Source: Martinezella lusitana (GTDB lineage Bacteria > Pseudomonadota > Alphaproteobacteria > Rhizobiales > Rhizobiaceae). From it: a DNA stretch of 64,000 nucleotides. A model generated the notes under the pieces. The model made no database searches and was not told the origin of the DNA. It saw only the letters and a list, made by a program, of their open reading frames with translations. Location of the stretch: contig NZ_FMAF01000013.1 in NCBI RefSeq assembly GCF_900094565.1, positions 92,005 to 156,004 on the forward strand, in the 5' to 3' direction. The position numbers and the translations under genes were made by a program. Positions 40,168 through 49,523 of this stretch are shown here, piece after piece; positions within the stretch are counted from its first letter, which is position 1, and every line of letters starts with the position of its first letter.

Positions 40168-42945
40168 TTAGAATGCGAAGGCGGCAAACCAGCCGCGATT
40201 TTGAATGTAGAGTTGCAGTTGTCTGCTGCCAAAGGTCAGTTGCTCGACGCCGGACTTATAGGCCCTGCAAAGGAAATAGCCGCCATTGTTGCTATCGCCT
40301 CCGCCAGACGAGCCGGTTTTGACAGCAACCTCAATGTATCCAGCAGCGCGAGCGTCGGTGACGCAGTTCGCGCCATGGGCGGCCCCCCAATAATTGGCTC
40401 GATCCTCGATCCGCTGATTCAGGTCCCCCAGTTGCTGCGTCCAAACGACACCGCCACTCGTCACGTAGAAGTGGGCCTGTCCGCTTTGGTCCATCCAGAA
40501 CAGAGTGCCCGTGCTATCGATACCGAACCGACCACGCTTCACATTAGGCCGGTGAAGCCAGAATGACGGCTCGTCCTGTTTGATTTCAAGACTGCCGGTC
40601 ATAAGATCGCCCGCTCTGTTGACAGGAGCGTAACCAAGAGCCGCCTGCTTTGTGTCCAAGGTCGTTTGCAGGTTAGCTATGTCTGCTATTGCGTGTTTGT
40701 GCCCGGTATCCGACTTTTGATTGAGCGCCGCTTGCATGGCGTTCGAAACCGGCTTTGCCGCATCCGAGGTATCGTTGACGTTCCCCAAGCCCAGGGCAGT
40801 ACGCTGCGCGGCATTGTTCGCGGCAGTCAGCAATGCCCTGCCCGGCGCGCTCGCATCCGTCAGGTCTGCCGATGTCAGCGTGACAGCGCCTTGCCGGCCA
40901 GCGACAGATTGCACCACGTCCGTAGGCGTGCGCAGTTCCTGCCAGTTCGCCAGCGTCGTGGCCGGCTCCGCCTGCAAGATGAAGCTCTTGTTGACATCGG
41001 TTCGGATGGCAACGTCGCCCTTTTGCACGCCGAGCGCCAACATTGCAGCCTGCGTTGCCACAACAAAGGTATCGGTGATTGCAGACGCGGGCAGCTGTGA
41101 GGCCGGGATTTTGCCACCGCCATCGAGCGAAGCATAGCCGTTGGCAGCTCCCTTGTTGGCAATGTTCTCGGCCACATAGCCAAGACTTGCCTGTTTTGCC
41201 GCAAGCAGAGCGTCAATTGTGGCCGTGCTATAGGCGTCGGCAATGCCATAACCCGACAACGTTGCTGGCTTGCCGGCGACGTCGGCAAAGTCCACAAAGC
41301 TCCAGGTCATCGACCCGGCTGCACCGCCGGCCGTCAGCACCTTTTTGGAGCTACCAATTCCTGTCGACGGCACATGTAAGTTGCCGTCGCCCGTGGGATG
41401 GACGTAGTTGTTTGCCCCCGCCGCAACGCCGCCAAGCTTGGTTTTGTCGGCAGCCGACATGAAGCCGCTGGTCGTCGCCGTAGCGTCAGGGTGTGCCCCA
41501 ACGCCGCCAGCTCCGACATGGGCAGCGGCAGCAAATGCCGTCGATGCCTGCAAGGCTGCGGAACCGAGCTGTAGCGAAACACGGGCCGCGTTGGCATCGA
41601 CGGCGGCGACAAGAGCGCGACCGTAGGCCGATGTCACCCCGTCATAAGCAGCCGTCCATGCGGTCGAAAAATCCGATAGATCGGCGACGGCAAGCGACAG
41701 AGCGGCCTTTGCCGCCGCTGCATCCCCCGCCTTGAGGATCGCGCGACCGGTTGCTCCGCTATCGGAAATATCGCCGGCATTTAAGGTGATAACACCCGTT
41801 TTTCCCGCAACCGAAGAAACAGCATTGAACGTCGGCACAAGCTCCCAGCGGCTCGGACCACGACGCAACTGGTCGCCGGCTGCAACCGCGCCGATATCGT
41901 CCGCGACTACATATCCGGCAATGGAGACAACCCAAAAGTCGCCCTGATTTCCCGAACCCGACGAAATGGCGGGCGTGTTTGTCTCCGCATTGTAGACGCC
42001 AAGGAAACTGCCATCGACCGGAAGAAAAGCACCGGCAATCTTGCCGTCCGGGCCGAGCGGCGCATAACCATCCGGCTTCCCCTTATTGGCCTTGTCTTCG
42101 GCATTGTACGAAAGCTTGTCCTGCTTGCCGGTCAGGAGGTTGAAGATTTCGGCTTTGGTGTGAGCGTCACCAATTCCATAGCCGCCAAGGGTCGTCGGCT
42201 TGTTGTCGATCTCCGACCATAGATGCCGATGGCGGTCATAGTCCTGCGCCTTCACATATCGGACGTCGGTATAAGCGAGATCGAGCGACATTGAGAGGTC
42301 GCTGACCATCTCGCCGCCGCCCTTCAATCCGGTCCCGGCAGTGACCGAACGCGTTTTCGGCACGGTCAGGGAAAGGACTTCACGAAGCGCGTCTTCGACC
42401 GTGGTGGACGTGAGACCGCCGCCGGCCTCGCGATAGACCCGGTCCGCCTGATAATCGATATGGGAGGTCGCCGAGATGATCCAGTTGGCGCGGATGGGAT
42501 CGCCCGCACCAAAGGTTCTTTCGATATCGACGGCAAGCGAGCCGGTGTCGCGATTATAGGAAATCAACCGGCCGAGCATCACGCCATAGGGCGCATCGCG
42601 GGTCACGAGTGCCAAATAGGCCGCCGGGGAATAGCGGCGCTTGTTCGCCGAGCTGATACCGATGGTCAATGGACCGGTCTTGACTTCGATTGCAGATTTG
42701 CTTTCCGCAATGAAGACCGCCCCAAGCTGCAGATCTTCCTGCAACTGCGCAATCAGGGGCGAGACGGCTTCATCGATCCGTCTCAACCCGTTTTCCTGCA
42801 ATTCCCGAACAGCCGACCGCCAATCCTTTTCAATCTCTTCCTGTCCGTGAAGGCGCAAATCGACATCTTCAAAGCGTCGGTTCCAGTAGTCAGGGTCGCC
42901 GAGATCGTCGCCGACCCTGATTTGATATTGATTCAGTCGGCGCAT
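40168..42945 (-). CDS. Tail fibre protein
   Basis: 925 aa. The N-terminal ~170 residues probably attach to the baseplate. Repeated fibre units follow (DKLSYNAEDKANKGKPDGYA, QASLGYVAENIANKGAANGY, ASLDGGGKIPASQLPA) together with several GYGIADA/GYGIGDA copies. The C-terminus has a receptor-binding style domain (VKTGSSGGGDSNNGGYFLCR). This is the host-recognition fibre. Confidence 0.88.
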   Translation of the reverse strand: MRRLNQYQIRVGDDLGDPDYWNRRFEDVDLRLHGQEEIEKDWRSAVRELQENGLRRIDEAVSPLIAQLQEDLQLGAVFIAESKSAIEVKTGPLTIGISSANKRRYSPAAYLALVTRDAPYGVMLGRLISYNRDTGSLAVDIERTFGAGDPIRANWIISATSHIDYQADRVYREAGGGLTSTTVEDALREVLSLTVPKTRSVTAGTGLKGGGEMVSDLSMSLDLAYTDVRYVKAQDYDRHRHLWSEIDNKPTTLGGYGIGDAHTKAEIFNLLTGKQDKLSYNAEDKANKGKPDGYAPLGPDGKIAGAFLPVDGSFLGVYNAETNTPAISSGSGNQGDFWVVSIAGYVVADDIGAVAAGDQLRRGPSRWELVPTFNAVSSVAGKTGVITLNAGDISDSGATGRAILKAGDAAAAKAALSLAVADLSDFSTAWTAAYDGVTSAYGRALVAAVDANAARVSLQLGSAALQASTAFAAAAHVGAGGVGAHPDATATTSGFMSAADKTKLGGVAAGANNYVHPTGDGNLHVPSTGIGSSKKVLTAGGAAGSMTWSFVDFADVAGKPATLSGYGIADAYSTATIDALLAAKQASLGYVAENIANKGAANGYASLDGGGKIPASQLPASAITDTFVVATQAAMLALGVQKGDVAIRTDVNKSFILQAEPATTLANWQELRTPTDVVQSVAGRQGAVTLTSADLTDASAPGRALLTAANNAAQRTALGLGNVNDTSDAAKPVSNAMQAALNQKSDTGHKHAIADIANLQTTLDTKQAALGYAPVNRAGDLMTGSLEIKQDEPSFWLHRPNVKRGRFGIDSTGTLFWMDQSGQAHFYVTSGGVVWTQQLGDLNQRIEDRANYWGAAHGANCVTDARAAGYIEVAVKTGSSGGGDSNNGGYFLCRAYKSGVEQLTFGSRQLQLYIQNRGWFAAFAF

Positions 42946-42951
42946 GACCGG

Positions 42952-43140
42952 TTACTCCTGCGTTGGCGCGACTTCCTCGAAAGAGAGGATGTCATCCTTG
43001 ATCTGTTCGGCGAGAACCCCCTTGATGGTGCCGCCTTGGCTTGGGCGTATGATCAGCCCGGCGACCTTGCGGACGGTTGCGACTTGGACGCGATAGTCCG
43101 CGTCCGGCTTGAAGGCCGGCGTAGTGCTTTTGGCAGGCAT
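42952..43140 (-). CDS. Small tail-region protein
   Basis: 62 aa, MPAKSTTPAFKPDADYRVQV, then a beta-rich stretch KVAGLIIRPSQGGTIKGVLA and an acidic end. It lies between the two fibre genes in the same operon. No family is recognised; a small structural protein is likely. Confidence 0.6.
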   Translation of the reverse strand: MPAKSTTPAFKPDADYRVQVATVRKVAGLIIRPSQGGTIKGVLAEQIKDDILSFEEVAPTQE

Positions 43141-43158
43141 GTTTTCGTCTCCAGGGAG

Positions 43159-45450
43159 TTAGAGCGCTACGTCAACGCGCTCTTCGACGTGGAAGGGAAC
43201 GAGGGCGTTATTCGTCGTGCCCTCGATCTGGATTTTGTAGGCGTTGATCGCAGGCGTTGCCGCAAAGCTGTAGGTGCGGCGGAAGCGACCGGGATCGATC
43301 GGCTCATCCACAAAGCCACTGCTTGCGATCAGCGTATTGTCATCCTTGCGCAGCTTGACCGCGATGGTGTGTCGGTCCGCCTCGAACTTGGCAATAATGA
43401 GCTGCACGGTGATGGTCGTCGCCGAAGTCGCCAGCGTGCGGCGCGTCGAAATGTGCTTCAACGTGGTCCGCTGTCGCCAGATGCGAATGCGGCTGCTCGG
43501 TATCTCCAAAGCAGGCGCGACCGCATTCGTGCCGGTCATCACGACACGATGGCGGAGCAGCGGCGGCAATCCCACAAGCAGATTGGGCGTCAAAACGTTC
43601 AACGGCTTCCACGCGCCGTTGATCATCACTTGATGCTCAATCGCGCAGGACTTCGGCTTGATCGTGCCGGCAAGGATATCGATAGAAGCAATGCCACCCG
43701 AAAGGGTCAGCGCCGCCAATTCGATTTCCACGCGAGACGCCTTGAAGACCAGATATTCCATCTGGAAATACAGGTCCCGCGTTAGATCGCCCTGATAATA
43801 TGCGCCGTCTGTCGAGTAGAACAGCGTGCCTTGCGCATACTTGTTACTGTCAACGACCGCGACCTTGTGATTGCCGAGCGTGGTCACGATCAGCGCGTAG
43901 CGCTGCCCGGCTTCCAAGAACACCGGCGGAATGGTGACATAGGTATCGTTCGGCGCAACCTTGATATCGGCATATGGGATCGTGACATGCGTCACGAGAT
44001 GCGCCGGATCGGGCGAACCGCTCGCCGTGGCGTAGGCGATGGAAATATGGACATCGCCGTCCGCCCCCTTTTCGGCGAAACGAAGCTTCAGACCGGACAA
44101 CCAACCATCCTGCGAATTGAGGATGGTCTGCGCGATCTGCGCGCCGGACACCGTGCGGTCGGTGACCTGCGCCACCCAATAATTATCGTTCCACTCGTCT
44201 TCCCAAAACTGCTGAACGCGCAGCAGCGTATGGGCATTCAGCGGGTCCCACCACGATTGTCCGTAGACGTTATCGAGAATCTGCGTGCCCGTAACGAGGA
44301 AGGTTTCGCCGTTCCTCTTGAACGTGTTGGTGGCGCTGTCATAGACGCCATCGGCCCACCACTGCGAATTGTTGCAGACGTTATAGGCCGGCCCATAGCG
44401 CAGGCGCGACCGTGCCACAGACATCTGTTTCATCTCGTGGGTCTGGAAACCGTACTGAGCGATGGCAATCGAACCATCGACAGCGCCCGCCGATGAAGCC
44501 AGACGGATTTCCCGCCCAGAGATCGCCGGCAGCAACAGGCCATTCCCCGGCACATAGGCATTGAGATCGAGCGGGTTATAGAGCGAAATCTGCGTTTCGT
44601 TCCGGTTCTCATGCGAAAAGCGCACGCCCTCTTCGACAAGGCAAAGAAGATCGATGTTGTCTTTGTCAGTTTCATTGTCGGTTAGATAACGATCCGACGC
44701 CCAATCCGAGGCATCGTCCGGTATCTCCATTTTCTCTTTCAGGCGGGCGATATCGCGCATGACGTTGATCAGCTCGCCGGACCCGGCCATGCCCGCCATG
44801 CCCTTTTTGAGCGCGGTGATATCGCTGGCAATCGTGTTGATGCGCGGTTCGATCTGGTCGCGCCAGACTTCGAGCGAGCGAATACGCTTGTCATTGCGCG
44901 TGACAGACGGAAGCGCATTGGCCCCTTCCATCGCTATCGCCTCGATACCGGTCGTGTTCAGCGTCACCCAGGCAATGACGATAAGCGACTGATCGACAAC
45001 AGGCCGAGGCAGTGTCGCGCTTTCTTGCCCCGGAATGAGGTCAATCTTGGCGGCGCGCTGGCGTTCCACGACCATCATGCGCGGTTCGGTCGTGTCGCTT
45101 TCCAGATCAACGAGAAAGTCGCGGGTCTCGTTGCGGCTGTCTTCCTCCTGCCCGTAGGCGATCACGGCAACCAGCCGCTTGGTCGCAGAAGGCAGGATCG
45201 AGACGATATTGCGGGTGGATGCCTGCGCCATTTCGAAGATCGCGCCATCGGGCCGGTAAATCCGACCGCCGGCAACCTGCAATTCGGTTGCGCTGTTTTT
45301 GGTGACGGTGAAGCCGGCATAGCCGGGCGCGTCCGCCGTCACCGCATCCTTTACCAGCGTGTCAAATGTCGCGCGGGTTGACGACTGGATAGCGTTAAGG
45401 TCGCTATGACGCGCCTCCATGCGATCCTGAAACGGCACTGTTTTCAGCAT
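43159..45450 (-). CDS. Large baseplate/fibre protein (DUF4815-like)
   Basis: 763 aa. The N-terminus (FTVTKNSATELQVAGGRIYR, FEMAQASTRNIVSILPSATK) resembles DUF4815-type phage tail proteins, followed by a helical stretch (RSLEVWRDQIEPRINTIASD) and several beta-sandwich-like segments. It follows gpI and precedes the fibre, the position of a fibre-network or baseplate wedge extension. Exact role unknown. Confidence 0.75.
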   Translation of the reverse strand: MLKTVPFQDRMEARHSDLNAIQSSTRATFDTLVKDAVTADAPGYAGFTVTKNSATELQVAGGRIYRPDGAIFEMAQASTRNIVSILPSATKRLVAVIAYGQEEDSRNETRDFLVDLESDTTEPRMMVVERQRAAKIDLIPGQESATLPRPVVDQSLIVIAWVTLNTTGIEAIAMEGANALPSVTRNDKRIRSLEVWRDQIEPRINTIASDITALKKGMAGMAGSGELINVMRDIARLKEKMEIPDDASDWASDRYLTDNETDKDNIDLLCLVEEGVRFSHENRNETQISLYNPLDLNAYVPGNGLLLPAISGREIRLASSAGAVDGSIAIAQYGFQTHEMKQMSVARSRLRYGPAYNVCNNSQWWADGVYDSATNTFKRNGETFLVTGTQILDNVYGQSWWDPLNAHTLLRVQQFWEDEWNDNYWVAQVTDRTVSGAQIAQTILNSQDGWLSGLKLRFAEKGADGDVHISIAYATASGSPDPAHLVTHVTIPYADIKVAPNDTYVTIPPVFLEAGQRYALIVTTLGNHKVAVVDSNKYAQGTLFYSTDGAYYQGDLTRDLYFQMEYLVFKASRVEIELAALTLSGGIASIDILAGTIKPKSCAIEHQVMINGAWKPLNVLTPNLLVGLPPLLRHRVVMTGTNAVAPALEIPSSRIRIWRQRTTLKHISTRRTLATSATTITVQLIIAKFEADRHTIAVKLRKDDNTLIASSGFVDEPIDPGRFRRTYSFAATPAINAYKIQIEGTTNNALVPFHVEERVDVAL

Positions 45451-45453
45451 ATG

Positions 45454-46668
45454 TCAGCTCCTGAGTAGACGGCCAGCAATGAAGGGCGTGCCAGCAACGA
45501 TGAGCTGGCCCGCCTGCGGGCTGCGATAGGTTTTCGTGTTGATGAGGATCGTGTCTCGCGCCGATTTCGCGGCGCGCAAAGCTCGTAGGGTTTCGCGATA
45601 TTTCTCGCCGTCCGAGGCAGCAAAGAAGCTTCCGAAGAAACCGCCTACCAAGAGCGCGCGGCGGGGCTTGATGGACGGCACATGCACGACCAGTTCGGCG
45701 GTGAATGGCGCGACACCGAAGCGGCTGACACCCAAGTACGAGGCACCACGGCGGCGCGGGACCATTTCCGGGTCCCAAATGACGATGCGTTCAAACACCC
45801 GCGTCTCGGATCGCATGTCCGACCAGTATCGACGGTGCAGGGGTCGCCCGAAGAATGCCGCCCGGCCTGCCTTTGCTGGCATGTACTCGGCTTCCGGCTG
45901 GACAGTCGCAGGGCGCATCCCATAGCGAATGACCGAGGGCGCACCGCCCGCCCGCCTGAACGCCGCCACCGATCGGTTGTGATCGAGCGACACCAAAAAG
46001 CGCAAGCTTTTACCGAGATAGGTAACAGAGCGCCGACGTGGACGCCGCAGCAAGGCCCGCTCGTATAGGGCATAACCGAGGCCCGGAATGATATCCGTTA
46101 TCTCTTCGACGTTGATAGGCTGTTCTATCCCACGCTCGACAAAGGTAATACGCGGGCGCGTTCGCTCCGCTGCCTTGCTATCGGCGATGAAGGACGCGCC
46201 AAGGGCCGAATAAGATCGCGCCGAAAGAAACAGCCGCTTCCCGGCGCTAGACCGCAGTGCACGCGTGTAGATGCGGATTTGCGGCATGCGATCAGACAGC
46301 GCCGCCCGCTGTTCTTCCGACATGCCGCCGGACAGAAAGAACGTGCCGGGTGGCCGGATGGTACGAATGATCTCGCTTCCGACGATGGCGGCATAGGCTT
46401 CAAGCCCGGCGAGCGTGCCCTTGATCCGATGATGATAGATCGCATCGGCGATGACGCGGCGTTGATGATGGACCGGCCATTTCGGATTCCAGATATCGAC
46501 AGAATAGGCATGCGCGAGAACCGGCAGGAAGTGAACCGGCGTCGTCAGTGGATCGAGGTAGGCTTGCCAGTCAATCCCGATTGCATCGGTACGCTCCCCG
46601 ACCGCAGCCAGCGCCTTTTCCAGCGGCTCCGAATTTGGCGGCAGCAAATGTGTTTGCGCCGGGATCAT
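45454..46668 (-). CDS. Baseplate protein I (gpI-like)
   Basis: 404 aa. The N-terminal ~180 residues match P2 gpI (TLLPPNSEPLEKALAAVGER-type start, LPVLAHAYSVDIWNPKWPVH, IKGTLAGLEAYAAIVGSE). The rest is a repeated Arg-rich beta extension (RRRSVTYLGKSLRFLVSLDH, RRGASYLGVSRFGVAPFTAE). The length is about twice that of P2 gpI because of this extension. Its start overlaps the gpJ stop by 4 bases. Confidence 0.88.
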   Translation of the reverse strand: MIPAQTHLLPPNSEPLEKALAAVGERTDAIGIDWQAYLDPLTTPVHFLPVLAHAYSVDIWNPKWPVHHQRRVIADAIYHHRIKGTLAGLEAYAAIVGSEIIRTIRPPGTFFLSGGMSEEQRAALSDRMPQIRIYTRALRSSAGKRLFLSARSYSALGASFIADSKAAERTRPRITFVERGIEQPINVEEITDIIPGLGYALYERALLRRPRRRSVTYLGKSLRFLVSLDHNRSVAAFRRAGGAPSVIRYGMRPATVQPEAEYMPAKAGRAAFFGRPLHRRYWSDMRSETRVFERIVIWDPEMVPRRRGASYLGVSRFGVAPFTAELVVHVPSIKPRRALLVGGFFGSFFAASDGEKYRETLRALRAAKSARDTILINTKTYRSPQAGQLIVAGTPFIAGRLLRS

Positions 46669-47555
46669 GATTGCACCCCGAACGTCAGATTAACGCCCGT
46701 CAGATACGGCGCGACATTGGCGCGGGCCGGCATGTCCGAAAACCCGACACCTTCAATGCGGATGACATTCGGGACATAAGCCGCCGATAACAGTGCATCG
46801 CGGGGAATTTCCGCGCCGATATGATAGCGGGCATCGCCGAACGCCTTGACGCTTTTGATCGCAGCGGCAACAACCTGCGCGGGGTCTGGACCACGCGGCA
46901 CAATGAGTTTTCCAGCCAGGGCGTACCGGTCGATAGCCGCCGCCGAAACGGTCACATCGTCCGTGAGTGGCCTGATATGCTTGGCGTCGAGCGCCTTGGC
47001 GACGGCAAAGACCGCATCCAAGGGGGCCGGAACCCCATCCGCACCAAGCAGATAGACGAGAACCTTGCCAGCCCCACCGTTGACGATGCGAATATCATGC
47101 GCCTGCGGCCAAGCCTTCAGGGCCGCAGCCAGGTATCCGTCCTCCGAACCAGCGGCGGGTGCGGAAAAGGTCGCGAGATAGCGGCGCAACAATGCGCCGT
47201 CCTCTTCGCGAAAGATCACCTTGCCGTGTTCGTCCAACGTCACAATGCGCTCAACACCGGCCTTCGAAACAGCGTGGTCGAGATCGGTATTCTTTGCAAA
47301 CGCCGGCAACGTCGAGCGCAGGCCGTCATTGACGCGGGCACGCATTAGCATTTCGCGGTAGGCGTGGGCCTCCTGATCGATCTTGATCGGATCGCTTTCG
47401 AGATCGCCCACGTCGTATTCATAACCAGCCTGTCCCGCCCGCTTTTCCAGATCGGACATCCGGGCTGAAAGGATCGTCTCGAAATCGAGCTTTTCAATCG
47501 CGTCCGGTTCCGGCAAGCGGGAAACGTCAATGATATCAGGCGTGTAGATTGCCAT
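46665..47555 (-). CDS. Baseplate wedge protein J (gpJ-like)
   Basis: 296 aa from MAIYTPDIIDVSRL. It has P2 gpJ features: DYREMLMRARVND-type block (AYREMLMRARVNDGLRSTLP), ATGSDLDHA-like NTDLDHAVSKAG, and FSAPAAGSEDGYLAAAL. It is a baseplate wedge subunit acting with gpI and gpW. Confidence 0.93.
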   Translation of the reverse strand: MAIYTPDIIDVSRLPEPDAIEKLDFETILSARMSDLEKRAGQAGYEYDVGDLESDPIKIDQEAHAYREMLMRARVNDGLRSTLPAFAKNTDLDHAVSKAGVERIVTLDEHGKVIFREEDGALLRRYLATFSAPAAGSEDGYLAAALKAWPQAHDIRIVNGGAGKVLVYLLGADGVPAPLDAVFAVAKALDAKHIRPLTDDVTVSAAAIDRYALAGKLIVPRGPDPAQVVAAAIKSVKAFGDARYHIGAEIPRDALLSAAYVPNVIRIEGVGFSDMPARANVAPYLTGVNLTFGVQS

Positions 47556-47557
47556 GG

Positions 47558-47935
47558 TCAGGCCCCACCGTAGATGACGCGGACGCTTGCGCTCTCCGAT
47601 ATGGAGTAGTCGCCGCGATGGCCGCGTGGGTAATAGGTTCCGAAGATTTCCAGCGTGATCGAGCCGTCCGCATCGGCTCGCGTCACCCGGCCCGCCGTCA
47701 TGCGATAACGTGGTTCCCATGCGAGGATTGCCGTCGCCGCAGCTGCATAGGCGGCGAGTATGTTTCGGCGGGTCATCTTGCCGTCTACAAGATCGGGCAA
47801 ATCACTGCCGAAGGTCCGGCGCATGATGCGCGAGCCCTTGGGCGTCTTCAGTATCTTGCGGATTGATTGCTGGACGTGCTCCCAATTACTGAGAGACTTG
47901 CCGCTTGCGGCGCTTAGACCCGTTGAATCCGGCAT
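47558..47935 (-). CDS. Baseplate protein W (gpW/gp25-like)
   Basis: 125 aa from MPDSTGLSAASG. The GPW/gp25 domain is plain: IRKILKTPKGSRIMRRTFGS, then LAAYAAAATAILAWEPR. It forms the inner baseplate wedge. Its first ~17 codons overlap the preceding small gene in another frame. Confidence 0.93.
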   Translation of the reverse strand: MPDSTGLSAASGKSLSNWEHVQQSIRKILKTPKGSRIMRRTFGSDLPDLVDGKMTRRNILAAYAAAATAILAWEPRYRMTAGRVTRADADGSITLEIFGTYYPRGHRGDYSISESASVRVIYGGA

Positions 47936-48089
47936 CGCCCGAACCTCTTTCTGGATTGACCGGCGACACGACATCGCCAAATGGCGGCGCAAGCTCGCTA
48001 GCCTGTTTGGCGGTCAGCGATATGGTTTCGCCGGACATGCGCCATTGCCCGGCAATCTCGCAGCCGGTGCGAACCTTGAATTTCTGCAT
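47886..48089 (-). CDS. Small phage protein upstream of gpW
   Basis: 67 aa, MQKFKVRTGCEIAGQWRMSG, with the rhythm of small phage proteins that read K-G-EIAG-WR-G-ISLT-KQA-EL. It overlaps gpW by 50 bases in a different frame. A GAGGCG site precedes the ATG. The function is unknown. Confidence 0.6.
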   Translation of the reverse strand: MQKFKVRTGCEIAGQWRMSGETISLTAKQASELAPPFGDVVSPVNPERGSGDAGFNGSKRRKRQVSQ

Positions 48090-48337
48090 GAGATCACGCC
48101 TCTTGTAATCCGATCAAAATTCGGATGATCTGCGCCTAACACGGGTAATCGTGTTTCAAGGCGCGGCTCTTTGTGAGTGCGCTTCTTGGTTGCCACTTCA
48201 ATGAGGGTTACTGCGGTGGATGGTCTGGAACGGGATGAAGCCCTTTAAGGCGCAGCAACTTAACAGCCTACGTCAAAGCGGGCTGATGCTCATTAATTTC
48301 ATCAAGGATGACGGGCTCGGTATTGGTAAGTGAGGTT

Positions 48338-48883
48338 ATGAAGACAGCAACGGATGAAATATACTTTAGTTTTTGTTATAAATTTCTTATATACATCTTG
48401 CTATTTTATGTCTTGCTGATTGGTGCCGTAAACTCAATCATCGTCCATCATGATTATATTGTATTTCTATCGAACTTATTTTTTTATGCGTGGCCACCTA
48501 ATGCATACATTCAAGTTTCCAGTAACAACAGCATATTAAACGATACCCAGGCATCAGAATTTTTCTTCGATAGATCACTTTTGAGTTTTTTGCTACTTAC
48601 TTGGCTAATATTTTGTATTTTCTTCAAAATATCATCTAGAAGAAACCTCACTTCAATCCCGATGTTTATTTTTACATCGCTGATGTCGGCGGCGATGTTC
48701 TTATGCGCCTGCGATGGAATACATGAAAAGATCGACTTATATACACTGGGATCGCACGATAATCTTTTTGTACTCGTGTCGAAATCTACGTTATTCATTT
48801 TTGGATTCTACTTTTCATTGCATTTTTCAGGTTATCTGGCGTGCTCTGGAGTCATTAGGGCCTTTAGAAAGCTTACATCGTAG
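48338..48883 (+). CDS. AT-rich integral membrane protein (moron)
   Basis: 181 aa from MKTATDEIYFSF; an ATG at 48308 is possible. Four hydrophobic segments are visible (FLIYILLFYVLLIGAVNSII; LSFLLLTWLIFCIFF; SIPMFIFTSLMSAAMFLCAC; SKSTLFIFGFYFSLHFSGYL). The gene is strikingly AT-rich beside GC-rich tail genes and lies on the opposite strand between gpW and gpV, so it was acquired recently. No family is recognised. Superinfection exclusion is one idea for such a protein. The 249 bases upstream hold no gene but contain a small hairpin, AACACG-N6-CGTGTT. Confidence 0.7.
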   Translation: MKTATDEIYFSFCYKFLIYILLFYVLLIGAVNSIIVHHDYIVFLSNLFFYAWPPNAYIQVSSNNSILNDTQASEFFFDRSLLSFLLLTWLIFCIFFKISSRRNLTSIPMFIFTSLMSAAMFLCACDGIHEKIDLYTLGSHDNLFVLVSKSTLFIFGFYFSLHFSGYLACSGVIRAFRKLTS

Positions 48884-48971
48884 GGGCGGTATTCAATGGG
48901 ACTTGCATGCATGAAAGACACCTATCACTGTTTACTGAAATAGCGGACTTCCACGTCCAATCGCTTACTTC

Positions 48972-49523
48972 CTAGTCGGCGGCTAAGACGCGGGACGAAC
49001 CTTCGACAATCGGCCAAAGCCCCTTTGACGAGCCGGCTCCGACATCTACCCTATCGCCGATGCGGGCGACCTTTTTACCACCCTCGCCGCCGAGCTGTAC
49101 ATTCGGCGATTCCACGATGACGGTCGCGCCCGTCACCTTGACCAGATCGGACGAGGCTTCCACGACGGTATTGCCGATCTTGATATGCAGCGGCATATCC
49201 TTGTTCTCGCGTGCGTTGGCGGCGCTATAGGTTGAGAAATCTATCTGCGCGTCCGTCATGTCGCCGTTTTCCGAAACGACATCGACTTGCTCGCCGGCCT
49301 GATAGAGCACGTCCACCTTGACGCCACCCGCCGCAAGGGTCCGTGCCCCTATCCATGGCGTGAGGTAGGGCTTGCCGTTCTGGTCAGACAACTTGACCCG
49401 GTACTTACTCTTGTCGTCGCTGACTTCCGCGACGGTCCCTTTCCTGCGGCGATTGCGGTTGCGCCGCTCAAGCTCGGCAATGCGGTGAAGCATGTCTGCG
49501 AGCTGATCAACCAGAGCGCTCAT
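48972..49523 (-). CDS. Baseplate spike protein V (gpV-like)
   Basis: 183 aa. It has P2 gpV features: an N-terminal helix (LVDQLADMLHRIAELERR), an OB domain (GTVAEVSDDKSKYRVKLSDQ) and a C-terminal beta-helix (IKIGNTVVEASSDLVKVTGA). It is the membrane-piercing spike. It overlaps the upstream gene by one base (TGATG). Confidence 0.92.
   Translation of the reverse strand: MSALVDQLADMLHRIAELERRNRNRRRKGTVAEVSDDKSKYRVKLSDQNGKPYLTPWIGARTLAAGGVKVDVLYQAGEQVDVVSENGDMTDAQIDFSTYSAANARENKDMPLHIKIGNTVVEASSDLVKVTGATVIVESPNVQLGGEGGKKVARIGDRVDVGAGSSKGLWPIVEGSSRVLAAD

Noticed and set aside
40168..42945. Tandem repeats in the tail fibre gene as a possible CRISPR or non-coding array.
   Set aside because: The repeats are in frame, imperfect and encode fibre motifs such as GYGIADA; there are no unique regular spacers.
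42460..43785. A 441-codon plus-strand frame across the fibre genes.
   Set aside because: It spans two minus-strand genes and the small gene between them, with no start signal.
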